From: Verrucomicrobiota bacterium
GTDB taxonomy: Bacteria; Verrucomicrobiota; Verrucomicrobiia; Chthoniobacterales; UBA10450
Reading direction: 5' to 3'
DNA length: 51,846 nt
Assembly: GCA_003218975.1 (NCBI GenBank)
Contig: QHPD01000126.1
Location: 1 to 51,846, forward strand
This document shows, in pieces, positions 18,601-25,735 of the stretch (position 1 is the stretch's first letter; every line of letters begins with the position of its first letter). Made by a program: the position numbers and the translations under genes. Below the pieces are notes generated by a model that ran no database searches, was not told the DNA's origin, and saw only the letters and a list, made by a program, of their open reading frames with translations.

Positions 18601-18765
18601 GGTCAAAACGTAAAACGAATCGGCCGGATCGTCTTGTTTTACGATCACGTCCCCGAATTCGTAGTGTTCTTCCTGTAACAGCGGCTCGATCGCGCCAAAG
18701 TGCTCATCGGACAGAAACTGGAAGACCGATGAACGCCGTAGAATTTCGCTGTCTTGAACTTTCAT
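15652..18765 (-). CDS. Peptidase-C39 ABC exporter with two N-terminal cyclic-nucleotide-binding domains
   Basis: A 1037-residue fusion. Two CNB domains (~10-125 and ~135-255) have phosphate-cassette-like FGEAALSEGG and FGELSILNGSPRAAS. A peptidase C39 domain (~325-455) has a catalytic Cys337 in DEMDCGAAS, His410 in GNHWIVL and Asp426 in ADPARG. The transmembrane domain spans ~470-760. The ABC ATPase has Walker A at 832-839, LSGGQ at 936-940, Walker B VLIFDE at 956-961 and the H-loop His at 992. All catalytic residues are present. Such transporters cut leaders after GG and export the core. The CNB fusion recalls cyanobacterial HetC-like exporters and suggests ligand gating. It overlaps the upstream parvulin gene by 4 nt. 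Confidence 0.95.
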   Translation of the reverse strand: MKVQDSEILRRSSVFQFLSDEHFGAIEPLLQEEHYEFGDVIVKQDDPADSFYVLTRGRARALKIKPDGEEIPLGVLKPGDSFGEAALSEGGTRNATVRCSTAVDVLRIDRDDFLQLVRRVPDLKQYVETTGRNRALQSFLYQFSNFGRLPTPVLRSMIDKLKPVTFEKGNLIIREGDDAGPLYILQKGRARAFSGVDGGERNLAFYREGDFFGELSILNGSPRAASVEAFTHCELLSLEPKSVRELRRRFPEFDKLLGERLAVYQAKTEARIPLDFTSELLPAETQVQNKVQLDGERPSAEAEDKEAPFADEQGLFRKRGKRIRKIDHIMQIDEMDCGAASLGMICRYFGRKVSLARIRQLCHTATDGTSLKALSRAATELGLAARALKISLRNLSLMPLPAIAHWEGNHWIVLYDVDEQFARVADPARGLRKLPRREFEAKWTGYAALFDYTPAFEQAPESKPTLAWVLPFIARSKVILLQVLGLAVAVSFLQLLFPVFTQMVVDKVIVENELGLLKLILLGMLAALVFVQLASLAQEYLLAFVAVRLDTAVLDFLSRKLLALPMTYFTSRRTGDIQRRLEGARQVREFAVQHGISALLAVVLLVGAVILMAMYSPLLTIAFLATTPLYAGLMIFSVKVLRPLYQGVEESQGRYSSHQIDAIKGIEAVKAASAESAFRDAMLNEFLAVSRKLFKSTFIVMSWDSVLQSIGLLSTAIFLWVGATQVINGHLSVGGFVAFSSLTAMAYAGILRALGVWDTLQQAVVLLNRLNDIFEQDPEQGHDRSRLVPVHSLEGRIELRGVSFRYGGPESPDILKNLTLDLAPGRMVAFVGRSGCGKTTLIKLIAGLLEPTEGTIYFDNIDLKTLNYRDVRRNIGTVLQENHMFNDTIARNISFGDPEPDLDRVLAAAQAAAAHDFIMRLPLGYETKIGESGLSLSGGQKQRIAIARAIYNNPPVLIFDEATSALDTESERAIQENLGRLMAGRTTIVIAHRLSTIREAHSIVVLEQGSVAEIGTHDELMAQRGLYYYLSSQQLGI

Positions 18766-19853
18766 TCCGCTGGAGCTGAAACGCCGCCGATCCGCCGCTC
18801 TAAGTACCTGCTGGCGAGTTCGGAGAAATGCCGAGCCAGCAAGCGCTGATCGATCCGCGATTTGACGGTCGGATCGTCTGGTTGTGGCTCAACCTTGCTA
18901 ATGATACGGCAGAGTTCGAATCCGTCGCCGCGCGCGAGCGGCTCGAGCACATCGCCCGCTGAAACGCTTAAAAATCTCTGCTGGCCTTCGGCCGGGATGT
19001 CTTCCAGAAGAAAGTCGGCGCGCCGATACGGATAGCGCCCTTCTGCAGCAACTTCTTCCATCGACATTCCGTCTTCACGCACGCAGAACAGCGCTTCCTG
19101 CGCGGCATCGCGTGATTCCAGTTCGATCACTTCAGTTTCGAATCGCGTCAGAGGTAACCGCAATATTGCCAATTCCCGCTTGCGCGCCAGCGGAACAACC
19201 AGCGTTTCGTAACGTCTCCGGTAGGCCGACTCGAGTGCAAGCATTTCATTGAACCAAGTCGCATCGCGCCCCAGTCTTTCCAGCCGCTTTCCGAGCTGTG
19301 CTCGCTTGATCCCGGCACGATCAAGAAAACTTCGTTCTTCAGCCGAAACGGCATCTGGAGTGATCTCTTTTTCAGCGCAACGCGCGGCGAGACGCCAGAT
19401 CAGTTGGGTCGTCATGTGGTCTAATTCCCCGGAGAGAATCAAGTCCGCTACAAACAGCTCGCGCAGCTCTGGCGCTGCGGAATCATATCCGACTTTCTCC
19501 GGGGAAATGTTTTCACGAACCGCACTGGCGCAATATTCGCGGGTAAAGTAATCGCTGAAGTCATCAAACGTCAGCCCCCGATTGGCCAGCCATGTTTCTG
19601 TCTCCTCCGCGGTGATCAGATCATGTTGGTAGCGAAACGCTTCCGCCGCGGCAGAAATTTCCGACTCATCCAAATCCAGCTCTAATTCGTCTGCTCGGTT
19701 CTCAGCTGCCACAACATGGAGAAATTTTTCCCATTTCTTGTCGAGTTCGCCTCGGAAAATAGCCGCGTCGATCGCGTCCCCCGCTGTATATTCCTGTTCT
19801 CCGCATGCGCACACCACCAAATCATGATGTGAGACTGACTCTGTGCCCGGCAT
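18762..19853 (-). CDS. SurA/PpiC-like parvulin-type protein of the exporter cluster
   Basis: A 363-residue protein resembling SurA_N plus PpiC-type rotamase proteins encoded with peptidase-containing ABC exporters. The helical N-terminal half (to ~205) is chaperone-like. The C-terminal region (~230-345) has the weak parvulin pattern of beta strands with AAQEALFCVREDGMSMEEVA, LLEDIPAEGQQRFLSVSAGDVLEPL and FELCRIISK. No signal peptide or membrane helix is seen, unlike periplasmic SurA, so it probably works in the cytoplasm, perhaps holding precursor peptides. It is the first gene of the cluster and its stop overlaps the exporter start (ATGA). Isomerase activity is unproven. Confidence 0.7.
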   Translation of the reverse strand: MPGTESVSHHDLVVCACGEQEYTAGDAIDAAIFRGELDKKWEKFLHVVAAENRADELELDLDESEISAAAEAFRYQHDLITAEETETWLANRGLTFDDFSDYFTREYCASAVRENISPEKVGYDSAAPELRELFVADLILSGELDHMTTQLIWRLAARCAEKEITPDAVSAEERSFLDRAGIKRAQLGKRLERLGRDATWFNEMLALESAYRRRYETLVVPLARKRELAILRLPLTRFETEVIELESRDAAQEALFCVREDGMSMEEVAAEGRYPYRRADFLLEDIPAEGQQRFLSVSAGDVLEPLARGDGFELCRIISKVEPQPDDPTVKSRIDQRLLARHFSELASRYLERRIGGVSAPAE

Positions 19854-19923
19854 GGAAATTGAAGTTTGTACATCGTTTTAGAAGAATGTCGAGCCTCATT
19901 AGAGTGGCGCCGAAACCTCCAAA

Positions 19924-19940
19924 TGCACGAAAATGGCCGG
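19924..19940 (-). promoter_or_regulatory. Candidate sigma-54 promoter upstream of the exporter operon
   Basis: On the minus strand CCGGCCATTTTCGTGCA has GG-N10-GC spacing and GTGCA at -12, roughly 70 nt before the parvulin start at 19853. It fits a cluster that encodes its own sigma-54 activator. About one such spacing match per 256 positions is expected by chance, so confidence is low. Confidence 0.22.
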
Positions 19941-20000
19941 CTTTGGCGGCTAAAAGAGTGATTTGACGGAAGCCATCATCACGCGATTGAGTTCACTCAG

Positions 20001-20915
20001 ATGTCGGCGCCTCCGGTTCGAGCTTTACTCGCGCAGTCGATTGATTATGCGGGAATGTTCCCGCCCTGCAATCTTGGGCTTGAACCAGCCCTGCAGAATC
20101 AAGCGGACTATGTGCGCTCGCCAGAAGCGTGGATGCTTGGTGGATTCGTCCTTCCCGTTGACCAATTCGATGCGGCCAGGGAACTCCTTTCGCAGTTCGA
20201 TCCCTTACATCCGCTCCGCGTTGCCGCGCTGGGACCCAAAACGGAAAATGCAGATGTTTTTCTTGAAGCTCTCGTAGATGCTGACGCAGCGATTCGTTCA
20301 TTGTCGAAGTACGATGTCGATCTCGTATCGATTAGTCACCTCGAGATGTTTTTGCCGCACGATGTGGATCTTGCATTGCTGAGAGAGGCGAGATCGATCG
20401 TAGGTGATTTGCCGGTTTTCTGGGAAGCGCCGCCGGACCGGGCAGAGCAAACCATCGCGTTGCTCGCCGAGCACAATTCCGATGCGAGCTTAGCCACCTT
20501 CGGTTACAAATTGCGCACTGGCGGCGTAACGGCGGATGCATTTCCCACTTCGGCGAAGATCGCCAGGGCGCTCGTGACGCCGGCTACGCATCAACTCCCA
20601 ATCAAGTTCACGGCCGGTCTGCATCATCCAATTCGACAATTTCGCGATGAGGTGACAACGAAGATGCATGGATTCCTCAATGTGCTCGGCGCGGCCGTCC
20701 TTGCGGCAGAGCATCGATGGGATGCACACCAAACCTCGATCATGCTGGAAGATGAAAACCCGGATTCGTTTTCTTTTGCCCAAGATTTTTTCGCGTGGCG
20801 CGAATGGAAGATCGACGTGGAACGGCTGCGATACCGCCGGAAATTCGTCGCGTCGTTCGGCAGTTGCAGCTTCGACGAGCCGCGCGACGATCTGCGCGCT
20901 CTCGGACTTGTTTAA
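20001..20915 (+). CDS. Conserved hypothetical protein linked to fumarylacetoacetase
   Basis: A 304-residue soluble protein that I do not recognise by name. It starts MSAPPVRALLAQSIDYAGMFPP. It contains alternating strand/helix segments, for example LPVFWEAPP, LATFGYKLRTGG, LPIKFTAGLHHPIR and HGFLNVLGAAVLAA, which suggest an alpha/beta barrel-like fold. Conserved-looking Lys, His and Gly clusters (KFTAGLHHP) could form an active site. It lies 98 nt upstream of fumarylacetoacetase on the same strand, so a role around tyrosine or homogentisate breakdown is possible but only by context. Confidence 0.6.
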   Translation: MSAPPVRALLAQSIDYAGMFPPCNLGLEPALQNQADYVRSPEAWMLGGFVLPVDQFDAARELLSQFDPLHPLRVAALGPKTENADVFLEALVDADAAIRSLSKYDVDLVSISHLEMFLPHDVDLALLREARSIVGDLPVFWEAPPDRAEQTIALLAEHNSDASLATFGYKLRTGGVTADAFPTSAKIARALVTPATHQLPIKFTAGLHHPIRQFRDEVTTKMHGFLNVLGAAVLAAEHRWDAHQTSIMLEDENPDSFSFAQDFFAWREWKIDVERLRYRRKFVASFGSCSFDEPRDDLRALGLV

Positions 20916-21001
20916 ATCACCACGAAGGACATGAAGATCACGAAGCTCTTGAAAAAGGAAAATTAAAATAACTCTTCGTGTCCTCTGTGATCTTCGTGAT
21001 T
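20916..21001. repeat. Imperfect inverted repeat of (GA)TCACGAAG / CTTCGTGAT units
   Basis: Immediately after the stop of the preceding gene, ATCACCACGAAGGACATGAA with ATCACGAAG (20916-20945) faces CTTCGTGTCC and ATCTTCGTGATT (20974-21001) across an A-rich loop. The arms can pair imperfectly as a hairpin. The strings resemble dispersed ACGAAG-rich repeats I recall from Verrucomicrobia. It fills almost the entire intergenic gap, and could attenuate or terminate transcription between the two genes. Confidence 0.5.
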
Positions 21002-21012
21002 AAATCATAAGC

Positions 21013-22272
21013 ATGGCTCTTCGTTCGTTCGTCGAGATCGCAAAAAATTCGCACTTTCCGATGGAGAACCTTCCGTTTGGCGTTTTCAAGCCGCACGATG
21101 GAGCCACACGCGTAGGAGTCGCCATCGGCGATTTGATTGTCGATCTTCCCGTGCTGGAAGAGCTCGGTCATTTCCGGTCGTCGGAGTTTCAGGACCGAAA
21201 GATATTCTCCGAGGATTCGCTGAACGCATTTCTCGCGCTAGGCCGGCCGGCGTGGCGAAAGACACGCGAGATTCTTCAACATCTCCTTTCCGCTGAGACG
21301 CCAACGCTGCGCGATGACGTGCGGCTGCGCGAAAAAGTTTTTCACTCACAAAAAGATGTAGTGATGAAACTGCCGGCGCGCATTGGCAATTACACCGATT
21401 TTTATTCATCGTATCACCACGCGCACAACGTCGGCACCATGTTGCGCGGACCGGAGAACGCTCTGATGCCGAACTGGAAATGGTTGCCCGTGGCGTATCA
21501 CGGACGCGCCAGCTCGGTTGTGATCAGCAGGACTGATGTGCGCCGGCCGCAAGGGCAAATCAAACCACCAGACGCATCCGCGCCGATTTTTGGTCCGACG
21601 AAAAGTCTCGATTACGAACTGGAAATGGCGTTCCTGATCGGCCCAGGCAATTCGTTGGGCGAACCGGTGCCGATCGACCGCGCGATCGATCACATCTTCG
21701 GCTTTGTCCTGATGAATGACTGGAGTGCGCGCGATATTCAGGCGTGGGAATATCAGCCGCTCGGCCCGTTTCTGGCCAAGAACTTCTGCACCAGTATTTC
21801 GCCATGGGTCGTCACGCTGGAAGCGCTCGACCCGTTCCGTAAATCACTGCCACGACAGGACCCTGAACCGCTCCCGTATCTACGTTGGAAAAACGATTTC
21901 ACGTTCGATATTCGACTCGAAGCGCATCTGCAAACTTCGTCGATGGACGCGCCGCATGGGATTACGTACACAAATTTCCAAAATCTTTACTGGAGCATCG
22001 CGCAGCAACTTGCTCATCACACCGTGAACGGTTGCAACCTCGAACCCGGCGATTTACTTGCCAGCGGCACCATCAGCGGCGCGACAGAAGAATCGCGCGG
22101 TTGCATGTTGGAGTTGACCTGGCGCGGCGCGAATCCATTTAAACTCCCGAATGGCGAAATGCGCAAATGGCTCGAAAACGGCGACACCCTTACCATCACC
22201 GGCTGGTGCCAGGGCGACGGTTATCGCATTGGCTTCGGCGAAGTGAGCGGACGCGTGTTGCCTGTGGTGTGA
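21013..22272 (+). CDS. fahA: Fumarylacetoacetase
   Basis: Hydrolyses fumarylacetoacetate to fumarate and acetoacetate, the last step of phenylalanine/tyrosine (homogentisate) catabolism. The 419-residue protein shows the N-terminal FAH domain (HFPMENLPFGVF), FYSSYHHAHNVGTMLRG, the metal-site block DYELEMAFLIGPGN, NDWSARDIQAWEYQPLGPF and SGTISG. The ATG at 21013 gives the length expected of the family. Other homogentisate pathway enzymes are not in the window; the unknown gene upstream is the only likely partner. Confidence 0.95.
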   Translation: MALRSFVEIAKNSHFPMENLPFGVFKPHDGATRVGVAIGDLIVDLPVLEELGHFRSSEFQDRKIFSEDSLNAFLALGRPAWRKTREILQHLLSAETPTLRDDVRLREKVFHSQKDVVMKLPARIGNYTDFYSSYHHAHNVGTMLRGPENALMPNWKWLPVAYHGRASSVVISRTDVRRPQGQIKPPDASAPIFGPTKSLDYELEMAFLIGPGNSLGEPVPIDRAIDHIFGFVLMNDWSARDIQAWEYQPLGPFLAKNFCTSISPWVVTLEALDPFRKSLPRQDPEPLPYLRWKNDFTFDIRLEAHLQTSSMDAPHGITYTNFQNLYWSIAQQLAHHTVNGCNLEPGDLLASGTISGATEESRGCMLELTWRGANPFKLPNGEMRKWLENGDTLTITGWCQGDGYRIGFGEVSGRVLPVV

Positions 22273-22293
22273 GCTAATAAGGAATTCACTACG

Positions 22294-22749
22294 TCAGGGT
22301 ACCACGTTATTATTTGTGTCTTTTATATGCAGTGAGAATTCCTCGCCGCTGCCGCTTGGAGAGTCGACCACGCCGAGACTTAGCCTGGCATCTTTGTCGC
22401 CAAAGAAATTGAGCGATGGTTTCCCACTTGGCGTTAGCAACAAGACTGCTTTCTGAATTCCGTTAAGGTCCCGAAAGGAGAGGATCGCTCAGCCGTCGCG
22501 CGTTGCTCCGAGCGATATGGAGTTCTTCCCAGAATCACCGATAACTTCTATCGATCCGGCAACGAGCGTATCAACTTTCACCGAGTCCACAGCAAGCTTC
22601 TCAGGCCGTTTGAGAATCCAGCCATTCTTAAAATCATAACAGAGCAGCACCACGAATACCGCTGCCATTAGCAGGAGAAATCCAAACAGAAGCCTGTTAC
22701 GCTTCTCGAGACGTTTTACTCGCTCTACCAAGTCCTGATTCATCTCCAC
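22294..22749 (-). pseudogene. Small membrane-anchored protein interrupted by an in-frame TGA
   Basis: From the ATG at 22749 an 86-residue product has a charged coil (LVERVKRLEKRNR), one membrane helix (LLFGFLLLMAAVFVVLLCY) and an extracytoplasmic part ending SISLGATRDG. There a TGA (22489-22491) stops it. The same frame continues for 64 more codons (AILSFRDLNGIQKAVLLLTP and onward through KPSLNFFGDKDARLSLGVV) to a second TGA at 22294. This continues the strand-turn pattern of the first part and looks coding. So this is a 151-codon gene with one nonsense codon, or a sequence error. I recognise no function; related proteins have beta-rich DG/DKD repeats. Confidence 0.6.
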
Positions 22750-22859
22750 CAGACAGTCACTTTCACATTAGGAATGACAAGCGAGGTCAGTCTTCATTTT
22801 GCTACGAGGCAAATCGCGTAGAAGGGGCTGGGTGAAATGTAAACAATTAACATCCTCGA

Positions 22860-24212
22860 TCAGGAGTTTGCGGTTACACTGGGCGCCACCGCCTGGGCTT
22901 GCTTGGTTAGTGTGATACGACCGAGGATCGACAACATTAACATGCCGCCGATGATGCCGAATGGAGCCATGAAATAAAAATAGTTGCCCCAGCTTCGATC
23001 GAGGAGCGCGCCAAGAAAGTAACCCGCGAAACTTCCGCCAAAATATTGAAAAGAATCGATCACGCCTGCAGCAGAGCCTGCCATTTTCGCTCCGCCGATG
23101 TCCATCGCGGCCGCGGTTCCGAGAATCGAGTGCGTGGAGTTTGCTGTGAGCGAAATCAGAACCAGGAAAAAGATGGCGGCATTGACCGAGTGGAACTGCG
23201 CGGCTGCAAGAATGATCCCGCTCTCCAGGAAATAGAGAAACGCCGCAACAGGCGCGCGGCGTCCGTCAAAGAGTTTATCTGAAACGAAACCCGAAATCAG
23301 CGAACCAGCGGACGCTACGAACGGGATTGAGGCGGCGAGTATTTGAAATTGCGCAGACTGAAAATTGACGTGGTGCACTTCGCGCATGAAAAGCGGAAAC
23401 CATTGGTCGATGCCCTGACGGACTGCGCCGGTACACGCGTACGCGCACGCTACGACCCAGACGACCGGATTTCTGGCGATAACCCTGAACACATCGATGA
23501 TTCTGATCTGAACGTGGCCGGCGGTTTCTTCGTGAGGATTTACCGGAGGAAATCCGGCTTGTTCCGGCGTATCTCTCACGATCAACGCCATGCAGATCGC
23601 GGCGACAAGCGCGATCCCGGCGGGAACCCAAAACAGCCAACGCCAATGCAACGGCGGAATCCGGATTAAGCCGAGGAATACGAAACCGCCGAGCAAAGCC
23701 GCGCCGAGATTATTGATTCCGAATCTGCCCAGGTTAATCATGAATCCAAAAATCCCAGCAAATCCGCCGCGCTCGGTATGACGGAACCACGCGGTGTTGA
23801 TCTTCACCATGCCCGGCGCGCCGAACGCCTGCACGTAGCCGTCGATTCCGCGAATCAACACGAAGAGCCAAAGCAAGCCCCAAAACGAGGCGACACCGAA
23901 CGCCACGTTCATGGTGATTGTGCCCGCCGCTCCGATCAGCATCGCGCGTTTTCCGCCGAGGCGGTCGGTCAGGAAACCGTTGATAATCAGACCACAGGCA
24001 TAGGCGAGCAGCGCAGTCGTGATGATCGAGCCGATCTGCGCCTTACTGAATCCCAGCTCATTGCGAATCTCGCTGCTCGCCAGCGGCAGATTGTATCGGC
24101 ACATGTAAAACGAGGTGTACAGCAGTCCAATGAACGCCCAGTTTAATCCGCGCCGCGGGCGAAAAGCCGGCGGATGCGGCACAAGAACGGAAGCGCACGC
24201 CGGCCCAGTCAT
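22860..24212 (-). CDS. MFS transporter, organophosphate:phosphate antiporter (OPA)-like
   Basis: A 450-residue, ~12-helix major facilitator. The N-terminal WAFIGLLYTSFYMCRYNLPL corresponds to the OPA signature with the phosphate-binding Arg in YxCRxNL. INGFLTDRLGGKRAM is the MFS loop 2-3 motif. GlpT/UhpT-like family members exchange sugar phosphates or glycerol 3-phosphate for phosphate; the substrate is not readable here. It follows the dehydrogenase gene by 57 nt on the same strand, so cotranscription is possible. Confidence 0.85.
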   Translation of the reverse strand: MTGPACASVLVPHPPAFRPRRGLNWAFIGLLYTSFYMCRYNLPLASSEIRNELGFSKAQIGSIITTALLAYACGLIINGFLTDRLGGKRAMLIGAAGTITMNVAFGVASFWGLLWLFVLIRGIDGYVQAFGAPGMVKINTAWFRHTERGGFAGIFGFMINLGRFGINNLGAALLGGFVFLGLIRIPPLHWRWLFWVPAGIALVAAICMALIVRDTPEQAGFPPVNPHEETAGHVQIRIIDVFRVIARNPVVWVVACAYACTGAVRQGIDQWFPLFMREVHHVNFQSAQFQILAASIPFVASAGSLISGFVSDKLFDGRRAPVAAFLYFLESGIILAAAQFHSVNAAIFFLVLISLTANSTHSILGTAAAMDIGGAKMAGSAAGVIDSFQYFGGSFAGYFLGALLDRSWGNYFYFMAPFGIIGGMLMLSILGRITLTKQAQAVAPSVTANS

Positions 24213-24269
24213 TCGCGGGAGGATGCGTTAAGACGGCGAGTCAACGCAATGGGAAATCAGGGAAACGAC

Positions 24270-25634
24270 TTATGAAATCCAGATCGTTTTTGCGTTCGTG
24301 AACTCGCGAATGCCGGCGGCGCCGAGCTCGCGACCGAAGCCCGAACGTTTCACACCGCCAAAAGGCAAGCGTGGATCGGATGCGACCATGGCGTTGACGA
24401 ACACCATTCCGGTCTCCAGTTCTGAGGCGAAGAGTTCTTGCTCCGCGGGATCGTTAGTCCACGCGCTGGCGCCGAGGCCAAATGTGCTGTCGTTCGCGAG
24501 TTCGACCGCATCCGCCGCATCGCGTACGCGGAAAACAGAGGCTACCGGCCCGAAAACTTCTTCGCGATAAGCCGGTGATTCCTTCGGAACATCGACAAGA
24601 ACCGTCGGCTCGTAAAAAAATCCGGGGCCGTGGATCCGATTTCCGCCCGTTAGCACTTTTGCGCCTGCCGCGATCGATTTCTGCACCTGCTCGTGCACGC
24701 CCTGCAGGATTTGTTCCGTCGCCAGCGGACCGATCTCCGTCGTCTCGTCAAATGGATCGCCGACTTTCAACGCGCGCATGTGCTGAACGAATTGGTCAAG
24801 AAACCGGTCGTAAATTTCGTCGGCAACGAGAAACCTCTTCCCGGCGATGCACGATTGGCCGCTGTTAATCGTGCGCGCTTTGACGGCAGTTGTAAGCGCA
24901 GATTCGAAATCCGCGCTCGGCATCACAATGAAGGGATCGCTGCCGCCTAGCTCGAGCACGCTCTTTTTGATTTGCCGCGCGGCAGTGCTCGCAACTTCGC
25001 TTCCCGCTCTTTCACTGCCGGTAAGCGTCACCGCTTTGATTCGGGGATCGACAATCACTTTTTCCACTTGTTTGGCTTCGATCAGGAGCGCTTGAAACAC
25101 GCCCTCTTCGAACCCGGCTCGGCAAAGGATTTTTTCAATCGCGAGCGCGCATTGCGGCACATTGGCGGCATGTTTCAAGACTCCCACGTTTCCCGCCATC
25201 AAGGCCGGTGCCGCGAATCGAAACACCTGCCAGAACGGAAAATTCCACGGCATAATGGCGAGGACCGGGCCAAGGGACTCGTAGCGCACGTAACTCCGAG
25301 CGGCATCGGTCTGCGCTGCCTCGTCTTCCAAAAATCGCTCGCCGTTCTCAGCGTAAAATCGGCAAGCGCGCGCGCATTTCTCGACTTCTTCGGTGGCGGC
25401 GCGAAACAGCTTTCCCATCTCCAGCGTGATGATCCGCGCGAGTTCGTCCTTCTCGGCATGCAGCAACGGCGCCACAGTCATCATGAGCTGCGCCCGCTTC
25501 GCAAACGGTTGCCGGCGATAACGCAAAAACGCGCGCTCGGCGCGGCTCAATCGCTTCTCGATTTCCGCATCGTTGAAAGCGGAAAAATCCTTCAGCTTTT
25601 CGCCCGTCGCCGGATTGATAGACGTGATTGGCAT
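24270..25634 (-). CDS. NAD(P)-dependent aldehyde dehydrogenase, succinate-semialdehyde (Sad/GabD)-like
   Basis: Oxidises an aldehyde to an acid, most likely succinate semialdehyde to succinate judging by similarity to the 454-residue YneI/Sad class. Visible blocks are ITLEMGK, the NAD region PWNFPFWQ, the general-base Glu in LELGGSDPFIV, and the catalytic Cys in NSGQSCIAGKRF. RLPFGGVKRSGFGRELG is at the C-terminus. Cofactor and substrate are inferred from the family only. Upstream on the same strand is the ergothioneine/ABC operon, separated by about 100 nt. Confidence 0.88.
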   Translation of the reverse strand: MPITSINPATGEKLKDFSAFNDAEIEKRLSRAERAFLRYRRQPFAKRAQLMMTVAPLLHAEKDELARIITLEMGKLFRAATEEVEKCARACRFYAENGERFLEDEAAQTDAARSYVRYESLGPVLAIMPWNFPFWQVFRFAAPALMAGNVGVLKHAANVPQCALAIEKILCRAGFEEGVFQALLIEAKQVEKVIVDPRIKAVTLTGSERAGSEVASTAARQIKKSVLELGGSDPFIVMPSADFESALTTAVKARTINSGQSCIAGKRFLVADEIYDRFLDQFVQHMRALKVGDPFDETTEIGPLATEQILQGVHEQVQKSIAAGAKVLTGGNRIHGPGFFYEPTVLVDVPKESPAYREEVFGPVASVFRVRDAADAVELANDSTFGLGASAWTNDPAEQELFASELETGMVFVNAMVASDPRLPFGGVKRSGFGRELGAAGIREFTNAKTIWIS

Positions 25635-25735
25635 TTATCAATCTAACGCAAGCTTCCCGGATCGCGACCCAGGCGCATACGCAAATCCGCCACAGCGGAT
25701 TCGTCCCCATCGGCGGACGACACGTGTGCGCTACT

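Noticed and set aside
22489-22491. Selenocysteine at the in-frame TGA
   Set aside because: No redox-motif context or convincing stem-loop just after the TGA was seen; nonsense mutation or sequence error is simpler.
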